A DNA stretch of 64,000 nucleotides from Paenibacillus jilunlii (GTDB taxonomy: Bacteria; Bacillota; Bacilli; Paenibacillales; Paenibacillaceae). The notes beneath the pieces are model-generated. The model did not search any database. It had not been told where the DNA came from and saw nothing but the letters and a program-made list of their open reading frames with translations. The DNA lies in contig NZ_FNGM01000001.1 in assembly GCF_900102965.1 (NCBI RefSeq), forward strand, positions 970,160-1,034,159. The letters run 5' to 3'. Of this stretch, positions 26,968-36,704 are shown one piece after another. The translations under genes and the position numbers were made by a program. Position 1 is the first letter of the stretch, and each line of letters starts with the position of its first letter.

Positions 26968-28857
26968 CTATTTTTTTAGCTGGTGCAGGATCTTGATGAG
27001 GGTTTCCCGTTTTACCGGTTTGCTGATGTAATCGTCCATCCCTGCCTTCAGGCACCTGTCCCGGTCTCCCTTTAAGGCATTGGCCGTGACCGCGATAATA
27101 CGGGGACACTTATCTTTGAGCTCTTCCTTTATGATCTGCGTTGCCTTCAGACCGTTCAAGAACGGCATATGCAAATCCATAAAAATGAGATCGAACGGTT
27201 GGTTGATGGCGGCTTCAATCGCCTTTTTGCCGTTGGGGACGGTGGTGACCCGATGTCCCAATTTTTCCAGCATTTTAGTCATTACCAGCTGGTTGATGGC
27301 ATTGTCTTCGGCGAGCAGAATGTTAACCTTTCCGGTATTATGAAGCATCTCCTCATAAACATGTTCCCGGGGATGCTGTGAGGCCTCCTTAAACTGGATA
27401 GTGAAGGTAAAAGACGAGCCATGTTTGCCGTCACTCTCGGCGTAAATCTCACCGCCCATCATATCAACAATTCTGCGGCTGATCGCAAGACCAAGGCCTG
27501 TGCCTTCGTGTCTCCGGGACATAAAGCTGTCAATCTGGGCGAATGGCTCAAAGATGTCATGAAGCCGCTCAGGATCTATTCCGATCCCAGTATCTGTAAC
27601 GGTAAAAGCCAACCTTCCGGGTTCTTCCTTTAGCAGCCGCGCTTTTACTGCTATGCTGCCCTTGGATGTGAATTTGACAGCATTGCCTAGCAGGTTCAGC
27701 AGCACCTGCTTCAACCGCTCGGCATCACCATAGATATAGTCAGGAACATCGTGATTGACGGTGTAAGACAGTTCTATTTTCTTTTCATCAGCCTTCTTTG
27801 AAATCACTGAAAAACTGTCCTTAATGCATTTGCGCAAATCAAAATTATCCTCTTGAAGCTCAGAACGGCCTGCTTCGATTTTGGAGAGATCCAGGATGTC
27901 ATTGATAATGTTGAGCAGGATGTCCCCGCTTTTTTGGATCACCTCAACATAACTTCTCTGCTCTTCAGTTAGATCTGTCATGTCAAGCAGAACATCCGTC
28001 ATGCCGACTACCCCGTTCATGGGTGTGCGGATTTCATGGCTCATCATGGCCAAAAACTCACTTTTGGCTTTGTTGGTGGCTTCCGCAGTCTCCTTGGCAA
28101 GCAGCAGCTGTTTCTGCTCAGAGATATCTTTGCAGATCAGATAAAACCCGATATTTTGACCGCTTACATAAATCGGGGCTATGCTGGTAAGCACTTCCAC
28201 TGTGTTGCCCTCTTTGGTAACGAGGATGTCAATATCATATTCGACGGAATCATCGTAAATGGCCTTCTCAAGAATTCTGTCGACATTCGCTTGTCCAATC
28301 AGATTCGCAAGCTCCGCGCCGATCAATTCCGTTTCGATGTGGTAGCCTGTCAGCTTTTCTGCCATATTATTGGCATTGATAATGCGGCCGTCCAGGCCAA
28401 AAGAAATCACGGCATCATGGTTATATTTTTTGAGTGAGTTATAGCGCTCAACAGACTCTTGGAGCCGCCGCTCAGATTCTTTTTGTCTTGTTATATCAAT
28501 TAATTGGCCAATGTAATACACCAATTGCCCCGCTTCATTATGAAATCGCTTAAAGGAGAGCAGTCCCCACATGTTTTCACCATTTTTTTTGAGATACCGT
28601 CTTTCAAGCTGTATTTCATTATTCTCAGGTCTCATGCATGCCACTAGACTATCAATGTCTCTGACCGCTTCATCCGGGTGAGAGAAGTCGCCTACTCTCA
28701 TGCCGTCAAACTCTGTTCTGCTATATCCAAGCATCTGCTCCATGGCAGGATTTACGGTCAAAATCAAACCATCAGGCGAAACAAGGGCAATTCCAAAGGA
28801 AGCATGATCATACACTTGTTGATTAAAGGTGATTTGGTCCAAGTTTACACGTTGCAT
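26968..28857 (-). CDS. PAS-PAS hybrid histidine kinase with C-terminal receiver
   Basis: This 629-residue soluble protein has two PAS domains (about 10-125 and 130-250), HisKA ('[19 protein letters not shown]', about 270-335), HATPase (about 385-500, '[13 protein letters not shown]', 'DTGIGI', '[10 protein letters not shown]') and a receiver (about 510-629, '[15 protein letters not shown]', 'YISKPVKRE'). It has no output domain and no transmembrane segments, so it must relay to a partner (phosphotransfer protein or regulator) elsewhere. It starts at ATG 28857 after GGAGG. Redox, energy or small-ligand sensing by the PAS domains is likely, but no cofactor motif is evident. Confidence 0.9.
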   Translation of the reverse strand: MQRVNLDQITFNQQVYDHASFGIALVSPDGLILTVNPAMEQMLGYSRTEFDGMRVGDFSHPDEAVRDIDSLVACMRPENNEIQLERRYLKKNGENMWGLLSFKRFHNEAGQLVYYIGQLIDITRQKESERRLQESVERYNSLKKYNHDAVISFGLDGRIINANNMAEKLTGYHIETELIGAELANLIGQANVDRILEKAIYDDSVEYDIDILVTKEGNTVEVLTSIAPIYVSGQNIGFYLICKDISEQKQLLLAKETAEATNKAKSEFLAMMSHEIRTPMNGVVGMTDVLLDMTDLTEEQRSYVEVIQKSGDILLNIINDILDLSKIEAGRSELQEDNFDLRKCIKDSFSVISKKADEKKIELSYTVNHDVPDYIYGDAERLKQVLLNLLGNAVKFTSKGSIAVKARLLKEEPGRLAFTVTDTGIGIDPERLHDIFEPFAQIDSFMSRRHEGTGLGLAISRRIVDMMGGEIYAESDGKHGSSFTFTIQFKEASQHPREHVYEEMLHNTGKVNILLAEDNAINQLVMTKMLEKLGHRVTTVPNGKKAIEAAINQPFDLIFMDLHMPFLNGLKATQIIKEELKDKCPRIIAVTANALKGDRDRCLKAGMDDYISKPVKRETLIKILHQLKK

Positions 28858-28980
28858 GGTTCGCCTCCACAGATCAGATAATGTTTATGATCAATAAAAC
28901 AATAAAGTGATGTAATAACGGAATAGTATACCCCGTCATTCGTCCATTGAATCAGATCTGTGAAGATTTCCAGCGGATAC

Positions 28981-29466
28981 CTAATGATTCATCCCGGCCA
29001 TCCCGCCCATGATTTCCGGATTAATCATCCCGAAGATCATCGCGACATGCGCTACCACGAGAAAGCCGCTGATGAGTAGGAAATGCAGCTTAAGCTTGCT
29101 TTCTTCACTGCGGCTGCGGGCAATCAGTCCGAGATCCAGCAGGGCCAGGGGCAGCAGGAAGAGCACGCCGCTGAGATAAAAGCCTACGGCTACCACATCA
29201 ACCCAGGTATGCCATTCGCCGTTCGCGGTAAGCGGAACAAAGGCGGTAGGGAATAGATACAGAAATACTCCTGTAAAATAGAGGCCGGCAAGAATGCTGC
29301 ATATCCGGTTAAAGGCTCTAAGCGGCCCTTTGAGATTTTTGGTGAACAAAATAATAAATTCGGTCACAGTGATCGTCTCGGCAAAAATGACCGGAATCGC
29401 CATAAAAAGAATCAGGTTCCAAGGCTGGTTGTCTGCAAGCAGAGACATGTAATGCGTCATGTTCAT
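28981..29466 (-). CDS. Small multi-pass membrane protein of unknown function
   Basis: This 161-residue protein has about four hydrophobic segments (residues about 15-38, 52-72, 88-110, 130-152) and a Met/Gly/His tail ('GMINPEIMGGMAGMNH') that might bind metal. I recognise it as a 'permease-like' conserved protein of Firmicutes but cannot assign a function. The start at 29466 has GGAGGAAC upstream on the minus strand. It is divergent from the HAD gene and follows the same direction as the hybrid kinase, with about 120 bp between them. Confidence 0.7.
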   Translation of the reverse strand: MNMTHYMSLLADNQPWNLILFMAIPVIFAETITVTEFIILFTKNLKGPLRAFNRICSILAGLYFTGVFLYLFPTAFVPLTANGEWHTWVDVVAVGFYLSGVLFLLPLALLDLGLIARSRSEESKLKLHFLLISGFLVVAHVAMIFGMINPEIMGGMAGMNH

Positions 29467-29599
29467 GTTAGTTCCTCCAATAGATTAATTAGCTTTCACT
29501 GTGATGTTAGTACATAAGTGTGTGGAAAGTATGGGGAAACGAAGGTATGCTTGTATAAGCTGTGAAATGACGCAGGCAGCAATTGAACGTGGAGGGAGC

Positions 29600-30286
29600 A
29601 TGGCGGAAGACATGGGAAGATTACAAAGTATTTTATTTGATTTGGATGGAACGTTAACCGACCCCAAAGAAGGTATTACTAAAAGCGTAGAGTACGCGCT
29701 GGGCAAATTCGATATTGCCGTAGAGCATCCGGACCTGCTCCTGCCTTACATCGGACCGCCATTATACGATTCTTTTGTGGAGATCCAAGGCTTTACCGCA
29801 GAGCGTGCGGCCCAAGCAGTTGAATTCTACCGCGAACGGTACCGCACGCTGGGCATGTTCGAGAATCTTGTGATTCCCGGAATCCCAGAGCTGCTGAAGG
29901 AGCTGCAGGGCAGAGGCTTTGAGTTATACGTCGCCACCTCAAAACCAACGGTGTTCGCCGAAGAAATTATCCGCCATTATGGGCTGGAGCCCTATTTCAG
30001 GCATGTGGCAGGCAGCAACCTGGACGGGACGCGCTCCAAGAAAAAAGAGGTTATCCAATATGTATTGGAGAAGCATCAGATTGCAGCAGGAACAGCGGTG
30101 ATGATCGGGGACCGCGAGCATGACATCATCGGGGCCCGGGCCTGCGGCGTCGCCTCAATCGGCGTCCTAATCGGCTATGGTTCCGAGGAAGAGCTGCGCA
30201 GTGCGGGTGCGGATTATATTGCGCGAAATGTGAAAGATATAGGTGATATTATCTTGCATATCGATGAAAGGAATATTGACGTGTAG
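29600..30286 (+). CDS. HAD-family phosphatase (phosphoglycolate phosphatase-like)
   Basis: This 228-residue hydrolase has motif I 'LFDLDGTLTDP', motif II 'VATSKPT', the conserved Lys in 'SKKKEVIQYVL', and motif III 'MIGDREHDIIGA'. Motif II/III details and the cap size match the Gph/YfnB-like group. The substrate of such enzymes is often a small phosphorylated metabolite. I chose ATG 29600, preceded by GTGGAGGGAG, rather than the longer frame from 29501. Confidence 0.88.
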   Translation: MAEDMGRLQSILFDLDGTLTDPKEGITKSVEYALGKFDIAVEHPDLLLPYIGPPLYDSFVEIQGFTAERAAQAVEFYRERYRTLGMFENLVIPGIPELLKELQGRGFELYVATSKPTVFAEEIIRHYGLEPYFRHVAGSNLDGTRSKKKEVIQYVLEKHQIAAGTAVMIGDREHDIIGARACGVASIGVLIGYGSEEELRSAGADYIARNVKDIGDIILHIDERNIDV

Positions 30287-30351
30287 CTAAGATGAAGTGT
30301 ATCGGCGCTGCAGCTGCTCATCGCATGAAAAAGCCTGTTTTTTCAAAACGG

Positions 30352-30381
30352 TTGACATTCCCGCGAAGTGTTCAGTATTAT
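30352..30381 (+). promoter_or_regulatory. Promoter of the T-box/thrS transcript
   Basis: TTGACA at 30352-30357 and TATTAT at 30376-30381 with an 18-bp spacer lie immediately upstream of the T-box leader. Confidence 0.6.
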
Positions 30382-30384
30382 GTA

Positions 30385-30702
30385 ACCAGCAACACCATAT
30401 TCAAAGGCGATGACCAAAGACATGATATCCTATGCGGACTGGCCAGAGAAAGAAGTGAACGGTGAGAGCTTCTTACAGAGACCGGCAGGATGTTACCCCT
30501 TTGCAGCCGTGGCACTGAACCTTCCCTGCTGTTGGGGAAGCTGTAAATGCTGCCGTCTTATCCCCGATACCGGATACCAATGAGGATCTAGTGTATTATC
30601 TTCCGCCCGAACAGCCGGGGGGTCGATTATTGCAGGTCAAATTAGGGTGGAACCACGAGCCAGAACGCACTCGTCCCTTCTAGGGAGAGATGCGTTTTTT
30701 TG
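30385..30702 (+). ncRNA. T-box riboswitch (leader of thrS)
   Basis: The leader of about 320 nt carries the invariant T-box word AGGGTGGAACCACG at 30644-30657. A terminator follows (AACGCA... pairing with ...TGCGTT, 30664-30696, then seven T's). T-boxes bind uncharged tRNA: pairing of the tRNA CCA end with the UGG in the T-box word stabilises an antiterminator. Because thrS follows, the cognate tRNA should be tRNA-Thr, read through an ACN specifier codon in stem I. I did not fold stem I, so which ACC triplet is the specifier remains open. Confidence 0.9.
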
Positions 30703-30742
30703 CGTTCAGTTCACAATAGACGAAGAAATGGAGGCCACAATC

Positions 30743-32671
30743 ATGGAAATCAATGTAGCACTGCCGGATGGATCAATTAGGAGGTACGCACGCAGCACCA
30801 CAGTTGCACAAGTAGCGGAATCCATCAGCACAAGCCTGAAGAAAAACGCAGTAGCCGGTAAAATCGACGGCAGACTCGTTGACTTTCATCAACCGGTTGA
30901 CCACGATTGTCACATTGAAATCGTAATGGCCGACAGCCGGGATGGATTGTTCATCCAGCGGCATAGTACAGCACATCTAATGGCTCAGGCCATTCAACGC
31001 ATATACGGTACGCAAAAAGTTAAGCTGGGCATCGGTCCGGTAATCGAAGATGGATTCTACTACGACATCGATAGGGAAGGGCCGATGTCCACAGATGACT
31101 TCGCGGCCATTGAGCAGGAAATGCAGAAGATTATCGGGGAGAATCTGCCGATTGTCCGGCGGGTAGTCAGCCGCGCTGAAGCAATTGCGCTTTTCGAAGC
31201 ATTGGGTCAGCCGCTCAAAGTGGAACTGATTCACGGTCTGCCGGAGGACGAAGAAATCAGCCTGTATGAACAGGGTGAATTCACTGATTTATGCCGGGGT
31301 CCGCATGTGGCTTCCACAGGCCAGATCAAAGCCTTTAAGCTGCTGAGCATCGCCGGCGCTTATTGGCGCGGGGATTCCAATAATCCCATGCTGCAGCGGA
31401 TTTACGGGACAGCTTTTCATAAGAAAGCGCAGCTGGAGGAGCATCTGCACATGCTGGAGGAAGCGAAGAAGCGTGATCACCGGAAGCTGGGCAAGGAGCT
31501 GGAACTGTTCATGTTCTCCGAGGAAGCGCCGGGTATGCCCTTTTATCTGTCCAAGGGAATGATCCTCCGTACAGAGCTGGAGAACTTTCTGCGCGAGTTG
31601 CAGCGGGCGCGGGATTATGATGAGGTCCGCACCCCGCTGATGATGAATAACCGGATGTGGGAGCAGTCAGGACACTGGGACCACTATAAGGACAACATGT
31701 ATTTTACACAGGTAGATGAAACCAAATATGCATTGAAACCGATGAATTGTCCGGGACATATGCTGATCTTCAAGAACAGCCTTCGCTCCTACAGGGAACT
31801 TCCGATGCGTGTCGCAGAGTTTGGCCAGGTTCACCGGCATGAGTTTTCAGGGGCCTTGAACGGAATGATGCGGGTACGGACTTTCTGCCAGGATGATGCC
31901 CATTTGTTCGTGCTTCCTGAACAGATCGAAGAGGAGATCGCAGGTGTCATGGAGCTGATCGGTCACATTTACAAAGTATTCGGCTTTGAGTATAAGGTGG
32001 AACTGTCTACACGGCCGGATGATTACATGGGCTCGGAAGCTTTATGGGATCAGGCGGAAGCATCGCTCCAAAGCGTATTGGATAGACGCGGGATAGACTA
32101 TCGGGTGAATGAGGGGGATGGAGCTTTTTACGGGCCGAAGATTGACTTCCACATCCAGGATGCGCTGAAGCGAAGCTGGCAATGCGGAACGATTCAACTG
32201 GATTTTCAAATGCCTGAGAAATTCGATCTGAGTTATGTCGGCGAAGACAGCGAGAAACACCGTCCTGTCGTCATCCACCGAGCGGTATATGGCTCGATTG
32301 ACCGCTTTATGGGGATTCTTACGGAGCATTTCAGCGGCGCTTTCCCTCTGTGGCTGTCTCCGGTGCAAGTCAAGCTGCTGCCGGTTTCCAGCCACTACGC
32401 GGATTACGCCTTCCAGGTGAAAAAGGAGCTGCAGGATGCCGGAATCCGTGTCGAACTTGATATAAGGAATGAGAAATTGGGCTACAAAATCCGCGAAGCC
32501 CAGCTGGAGAAAGTGCCTTATATGCTTGTACTCGGTGAGCAGGAGCAAAGCTCAGCCGCTGTATCTGTAAGAAAACGCGGGTCTGGCGATGCCGGAGCCA
32601 TGAGCATAGCAGAGTTTGTCCGGCGGATTGTCAGTGAGAACGCGGCAAGAAATGACGTGTTTCTTCATTAA
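30743..32671 (+). CDS. thrS: Threonyl-tRNA synthetase
   Basis: This 642-residue class II synthetase has an N-terminal TGS domain (about 1-62, 'VALPDGS'), an editing domain ('HSTAHLMAQAI', 'IGPVIEDGFYYD', 'FTDLCRGPHV'), and a catalytic core ('EVRTPLM', 'KPMNCPGHMLIF' with the zinc Cys, 'HRHEFSGALNGMMRVRTFCQDDAHLF'). The anticodon-binding domain is C-terminal (about 540-640). It attaches threonine to tRNA-Thr. The frame opens at 30647 inside the T-box, but GGAGG at 30730-30734 marks ATG 30743 as the start. Expression is controlled by the T-box upstream. Firmicutes may carry two ThrS copies, and which this is cannot be told here. Confidence 0.97.
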   Translation: MEINVALPDGSIRRYARSTTVAQVAESISTSLKKNAVAGKIDGRLVDFHQPVDHDCHIEIVMADSRDGLFIQRHSTAHLMAQAIQRIYGTQKVKLGIGPVIEDGFYYDIDREGPMSTDDFAAIEQEMQKIIGENLPIVRRVVSRAEAIALFEALGQPLKVELIHGLPEDEEISLYEQGEFTDLCRGPHVASTGQIKAFKLLSIAGAYWRGDSNNPMLQRIYGTAFHKKAQLEEHLHMLEEAKKRDHRKLGKELELFMFSEEAPGMPFYLSKGMILRTELENFLRELQRARDYDEVRTPLMMNNRMWEQSGHWDHYKDNMYFTQVDETKYALKPMNCPGHMLIFKNSLRSYRELPMRVAEFGQVHRHEFSGALNGMMRVRTFCQDDAHLFVLPEQIEEEIAGVMELIGHIYKVFGFEYKVELSTRPDDYMGSEALWDQAEASLQSVLDRRGIDYRVNEGDGAFYGPKIDFHIQDALKRSWQCGTIQLDFQMPEKFDLSYVGEDSEKHRPVVIHRAVYGSIDRFMGILTEHFSGAFPLWLSPVQVKLLPVSSHYADYAFQVKKELQDAGIRVELDIRNEKLGYKIREAQLEKVPYMLVLGEQEQSSAAVSVRKRGSGDAGAMSIAEFVRRIVSENAARNDVFLH

Positions 32672-32697
32672 TATGTAGACAGTATCCAGTCAGGTGC

Positions 32698-32731
32698 AGC
32701 CCCATTTTACATAAATGGGGCTGTTCTTTTA
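32698..32731 (+). terminator. Rho-independent terminator after thrS
   Basis: AGCCCCATTT (32698-32707) pairs perfectly with AAATGGGGCT (32713-32722), followed by GTTCTTTT. Confidence 0.88.
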
Positions 32732-32810
32732 TATGAATCAGGCAGACAGGGAGATTATAAGTATTTTATAATTTAAAAGCTGGATGAATTCATCTATAGG
32801 AGGCAGCTTC

Positions 32811-33419
32811 GTGATTTCGAACAACGTCAAAGAACTTAACGGCACTTTTATTAGAATGGTTCCTATGGAAGCAGCGCATCAAACTGAACTGATGGCTTTG
32901 CTGGGTAATCCGCAAATTTGGGAGTATACCTGGCGCAAAATTACTTCTGCCGCGCAAGTACAAGGATTATTGGATACGGCGCTTGCCAATCAGGCGAAGG
33001 GGACCGAGCTCCCTTTTGTCATGATAGAGAAATCTACCGGCAGGATCGCCGGCACCTCGCGGATTATGCATCTTGACCTCACTCACCGCAACGCGGAAAT
33101 TGGCTGCACCTGGATCTCCCCGCAGTTCTGGAGAACAGCGGTCAATACGGAATCCAAGTCACTGCTGCTGCAGTATTGTTTTGAATCCCTGGGTCTGATC
33201 CGGGTGAATTTTACCGTTGTGGGGAATAACGAGCGGTCCCGTAAGGCGGTGGAACGCATAGGTGCCGTGAAGGAAGGTGTGCTGCGCAAACACCGGATCA
33301 CTGCGGAAGGCCGTATTCTCGATAATGTGCTGTACAGCATTATTGACGATGAATGGCCTGCGGTGCAAGCGAATCTGCACTATTTGCTTAACGTAAAGTA
33401 TGCGGACAGGAAAATCTAA
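32811..33419 (+). CDS. GNAT-family N-acetyltransferase (RimJ/RimL type)
   Basis: This 202-residue enzyme has 'FVMIEKSTGRIAGTSRIM', the beta-bulge region 'AEIGCTWISPQFWRTAVNTESKSLLLQYCFE', and 'NERSRKAVERIGAVKEGVLRKH', the signature of the RimJ/RimL subgroup that acetylates protein N-termini or small amines. The start is GTG 32811, with AGGAGG 7 nt upstream; the ATG at 32784 has no site. It stands alone between thrS and an SRPBCC gene. The acceptor is unknown. Confidence 0.85.
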   Translation: MISNNVKELNGTFIRMVPMEAAHQTELMALLGNPQIWEYTWRKITSAAQVQGLLDTALANQAKGTELPFVMIEKSTGRIAGTSRIMHLDLTHRNAEIGCTWISPQFWRTAVNTESKSLLLQYCFESLGLIRVNFTVVGNNERSRKAVERIGAVKEGVLRKHRITAEGRILDNVLYSIIDDEWPAVQANLHYLLNVKYADRKI

Positions 33420-33540
33420 AGCTCAACTTATTTAGAATAGAAGGAATTACAGCAATCCAAAAGAAATTGAAAGAGAACTTTAAGGTTATACTAGAATTGT
33501 AAGCAGGTTGTGTATCTCAGACATCTAAGGAGGTTGTGTT

Positions 33541-33975
33541 TTGGAGACAGGTAAGCCGGTAACGATAACAGTGGAAGCGCTCGTTCATTCTCCCGTGGAA
33601 AGCGTGTGGGAATATTGGACCGGGCCGGAGCATATTACGAAATGGAATACGGCCTCCGATGACTGGCATACGCCATATGCCGAGAATGATCTTAGGGCTG
33701 GCGGTAATTTCCTCTCAAGAATGGAAGCCAAGGATGGAAGCTTTGGATTTGATTTTGGCGGAGTCTACGACGAAGTGAGTATGAACGAGCGTATCTCCTA
33801 TACGATTGGCGACGGCAGAAAAGTGAAGATCGATTTTGTCCGCCAAGGCAACGATACGAAAATCATCACAGTGTTCGAAGCGGAAGCAACCAACTCCGTC
33901 GAAATGCAGCAAGCCGGGTGGCAGGCGATTCAGGACAATTTCAAAAAATATGTGGAATCAGCTGCAGAAAAATAA
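33541..33975 (+). CDS. SRPBCC/AHSA1-domain protein
   Basis: This 144-residue protein has the START-like fold of the Aha1/PhnB-neighbour family: 'VEALVHSPVESVWEYWTGPEHITKWNTASDDWHTPYAENDLRAGG' and a C-terminal 'QAGWQAIQDNFKKYVE'. Such proteins bind hydrophobic ligands in a helix-grip pocket, and their roles are mostly undefined. The start is TTG 33541, with AAGGAGG at 33527-33533 and a 7-nt spacer. Confidence 0.85.
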   Translation: METGKPVTITVEALVHSPVESVWEYWTGPEHITKWNTASDDWHTPYAENDLRAGGNFLSRMEAKDGSFGFDFGGVYDEVSMNERISYTIGDGRKVKIDFVRQGNDTKIITVFEAEATNSVEMQQAGWQAIQDNFKKYVESAAEK

Positions 33976-34024
33976 AGGTTTTTTGATTTTGGTGGTTGTT
34001 TCGAGGTCCTTCATCGGGGATTCA

Positions 34025-34074
34025 ACAAAAAGACCTGTAAAATTACTTTTAAGTAATTTTACAGGTCTTTTTTA
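34025..34074. terminator. Strong bidirectional terminator
   Basis: A long perfect stem (AAAAAGACCTGTAAAATTAC with its complement, about 34027-34073) has A's at the left and T's at the right. It ends the SRPBCC gene. The rest of 33976-34298 is AT-rich and gene-free, and marks the left border of the low-GC island. Confidence 0.85.
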
Positions 34075-34298
34075 TTTTTACTGCCCTGTTCATGGCTTCC
34101 TCTGATCCAAACTTCGAACAGAATTCCAAGAAGAGCAAGTTGAAAATCTATTATCTACTTGCTGATAGATTAGACATCGATTAAACTCTAAGATGAAAGA
34201 GTAATTATATTTCATTAATGGAATAAAATACTTAAAATAGCCTGAGAATGGGTTCAAAGTTTTCAATTTGTTTGTATGACAAAATGGGGGTCTAAAGT

Positions 34299-34868
34299 AT
34301 GCATCAAACAGAGGGGAAGCTGCTTCTTATTCAATCTTCCCACTTTTTTTCTTTAAGTCCAGTCATACAAGATGAAATTTTCCATGTTTTTTATGATTTG
34401 AATTACGGATCAATTTTATATATGACGCATGATCATCATGCTACCGAAGATATTATTCAAGAAGCTTTTTTGAAAACGATTTATAAGTCTCCAGCCGTAG
34501 AGAACGAACGACAAATAATAGGATGGATCAAAGTAACTGTTCGTAACTTGGTTTTAAATTATTTACGAAAAATAAAGAAAAGTCGTCACAATATTGACAT
34601 TGAGAGAGTTTCAATTAAAACGACTTCTTGTGGATACCCAGAGTCAATGGAAAGCCAAATCGAAGCAAAATTACTCGAAGAGCAAATTTTACAATATTTG
34701 AACGAAATGAAGCCAGAATATCGTTTTCTTATTGAATTGCGTTGGAAATTTGGTTTGTCCTATCATGAAATTGCTCATGAGCTTAATATAACCGATGAAA
34801 AAGTGCGACAGAAACTTCACAGAGCTAGAGATTTGTTGAAAAATAAACTTCTTTCAAAGGGGAGATAA
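34299..34868 (+). CDS. ECF-type RNA polymerase sigma factor
   Basis: This 189-residue sigma factor has a region 2 ('DEIFHVFYDLNYGSILYMTHDHHATEDIIQEAFLKTIYKSP') and a region 4 ('MKPEYRFLIELRWKFGLSYHEIAHELNITDEKVRQKLHRARDLLKNKL'). The -10 and -35 binding halves are both intact. The start at ATG 34299 follows ATGGGGGTC. Codon use and base composition are much more AT-rich than in the thrS region. No anti-sigma factor gene follows; instead a lone winged-helix protein begins within a few bases, so control must work differently from the usual sigma/anti-sigma pair (inference). Confidence 0.88.
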   Translation: MHQTEGKLLLIQSSHFFSLSPVIQDEIFHVFYDLNYGSILYMTHDHHATEDIIQEAFLKTIYKSPAVENERQIIGWIKVTVRNLVLNYLRKIKKSRHNIDIERVSIKTTSCGYPESMESQIEAKLLEEQILQYLNEMKPEYRFLIELRWKFGLSYHEIAHELNITDEKVRQKLHRARDLLKNKLLSKGR

Positions 34869-34894
34869 TTTTGAAAACTAGGAGGTTGTTGAAG

Positions 34895-35206
34895 ATGGAG
34901 GGGGATATTAAAAATGTGACATTCCTTCGAGACCACTGTTATGTTGATTTTGATAGAGCGATCTTTGTAAATCATGACTTACCATGTGCATTATCGAGAA
35001 TTGAGACATCATTGCTTACTTGCCTTGTGTCAAAATTAGGGCACATCGTGACATATGACGAGTTAATTATTTTTGTAACCGAACCGATTACACCAAATGA
35101 GCTTCATGTACATATGTCACGGATTCGAAAAAAGATAGAAGATACAACTACGTCGAACAATTTAATTTCCGTTAGAGGGGTAGGATATATTCTCATTTCC
35201 ACATAG
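34895..35206 (+). CDS. Stand-alone OmpR-type winged-helix DNA-binding protein
   Basis: This 103-residue protein consists only of the OmpR/PhoB effector fold ('LSRIETSLLTCLVSKLGHIVTYDELIIFVT', 'PNELHVHMSRIRKKIED', 'NNLISVRGVGYIL'); no receiver is attached. AGGAGG 9 nt before ATG 34895 supports this start, although TTG 34871 with GGGGAGA is also possible (111 residues) and would nearly touch the sigma factor stop. It is presumably co-transcribed with the ECF sigma factor and may tune its transcription. An ECF plus a bare winged-helix protein is an unusual pair. Confidence 0.75.
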   Translation: MEGDIKNVTFLRDHCYVDFDRAIFVNHDLPCALSRIETSLLTCLVSKLGHIVTYDELIIFVTEPITPNELHVHMSRIRKKIEDTTTSNNLISVRGVGYILIST

Positions 35207-35555
35207 AGAAAAACCAAAAAAAACAGAATTCTTGTTTCGTTGTCGAATCAATTGCAATATTGAAAGTAATTCGACAGGAATATTATAGTATTATTTCTTT
35301 GGAAGATGATATGGACCTCATTCTCTTAAAAAGTCGGAGTATATTGTGAATTTTTGTACATTTCTTGTTGCCTAGCTATTTAATCCACAATTTAAACCAA
35401 TTGTAAACAGATAAAACGATATCTGTAACAATAATTTAGATATGGGAGGGAGGAAGATACCCAAAATAGAATAGCTGTCTACTATTTGCTGCAAAACAAT
35501 CTGGCCATTTATCCAACGAAAGATCAGATCATTCATTTTAAGGGAGGAAAGCTCA
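35207..35555. other. Gene-free AT-rich interval before the amidase gene
   Basis: No gene is supported. GTCGAAT (35242-35248) and ATTCGAC (35269-35275) form a 7-bp inverted repeat with a 20-nt centre shortly after the winged-helix gene, a possible operator. The distal part probably carries the amidase promoter. Confidence 0.45.
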
Positions 35556-36695
35556 ATGCGTTTTAGAAAAGTACTTTCGGCAATTGTAGTTATTTTATCT
35601 CTTACTTCCAGCATTGCTTTTGCTCAACCGGAGACAGCCACCGTTTCGCAGGGTTCTCCTGAACAGCAGGAGTATCAGGCCGCCGTCAAAAGCTATGTTG
35701 AAAATTTCGTGAAGGATGCTTATGCTCCTTACTATGTCATTAACTCAATCCAACTTTCAACATCTGATTTTACGATAGACCAAAACAAATTAACCACCAA
35801 AGTCAATGTATCTTTGAACAAAACGTTAAAAGCAAGATCTGTAAATGAACTTCCTTATGTGAAGGGCCTCCACAGCAAACTGAATTCGCTCAAGCTATCA
35901 AGAGCAGCTTACGTAAATGATGCCGAACAAGTGATTAATGATAAAATCCAGGACCTTGAACAGTACATTGGAACATCAACCGATCAAAATGATTCGTTTC
36001 GCGTGACTGCGGATATTATTGACAACAAGCTTGATCTTAATAACGCCAAATTTGAGTTCTTAAACGGTCTTGTTGAATGGATTCCGGCAACTTATTTTAT
36101 CCCTGAATCTGAAACTGCTATTGCAAAAAACGCAGAAGCGGATCTGGCAAATGATATTACAGTCAATCGTAACTATTCAGTTAAGCAACAGGCTAGCGCG
36201 ATTCAACCCCTTGCTATTGTTAAATATGATCGTCTTGCGGCTAGGGACTATGCAAATAAATATACTTCCGAAGTGACCTCGTCTCTCGGATACGATACTA
36301 GCAAGTGGAATCCTAATTATGCATGGCACACGGAAAGTGGTGGAGTGGATTGCGCCAATTATGTTTCCCAGGCTATTTATGCGGGAGGTATTCCAACGGA
36401 CAGTACGTGGAAACCGGAAAGCACGGCTTGGGTTAACACAGGACGTAACATCTCTAATGGTCTGAAACAGTATATGGTTGATACAAAGGGCTATTTCTAC
36501 AAGACAACTAAAGGCGGAACCTCTGCAGGCGGTTTTATCAGCGCGGTTAATTATTCTCATGTGATGTTCATTGTTGCAAATGATGGCGTAACAATGTTAT
36601 TCAGTGCTCATACAAATGATCGCTTAAAAGCTTCCTTTGCAAACTTTAGCAGCAGCTCGTATGAGTTCTATTACGTCAACTCTTCCTATCTATAA
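35556..36695 (+). CDS. Secreted protein with C-terminal putative amidase domain
   Basis: This 379-residue protein has a signal peptide (about 1-24, cleavage near 'AFA-QPE') and an N-terminal half of unknown fold (about 25-220). A C-terminal amidase_6-type domain (about 227-379) has 'AARDYANKYTSEV', 'GGVDCANYVSQAIYAGGIP' with the candidate catalytic Cys, and 'YSHVMFIVANDG' with the candidate His. These are papain-like-fold hydrolases presumed to act on peptides or cell-wall material. The start at ATG 35556 follows AAGGGAGGAAAG. It is the likely output gene of the sigma/winged-helix pair just upstream (inference). Confidence 0.85.
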   Translation: MRFRKVLSAIVVILSLTSSIAFAQPETATVSQGSPEQQEYQAAVKSYVENFVKDAYAPYYVINSIQLSTSDFTIDQNKLTTKVNVSLNKTLKARSVNELPYVKGLHSKLNSLKLSRAAYVNDAEQVINDKIQDLEQYIGTSTDQNDSFRVTADIIDNKLDLNNAKFEFLNGLVEWIPATYFIPESETAIAKNAEADLANDITVNRNYSVKQQASAIQPLAIVKYDRLAARDYANKYTSEVTSSLGYDTSKWNPNYAWHTESGGVDCANYVSQAIYAGGIPTDSTWKPESTAWVNTGRNISNGLKQYMVDTKGYFYKTTKGGTSAGGFISAVNYSHVMFIVANDGVTMLFSAHTNDRLKASFANFSSSSYEFYYVNSSYL

Positions 36696-36704
36696 GGTGT
36701 AACA

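Noticed and set aside
30647..30742. N-terminal extension of thrS
   Set aside because: It is the T-box antiterminator/terminator region read as protein; GGAGG before ATG 30743 gives the normal start.
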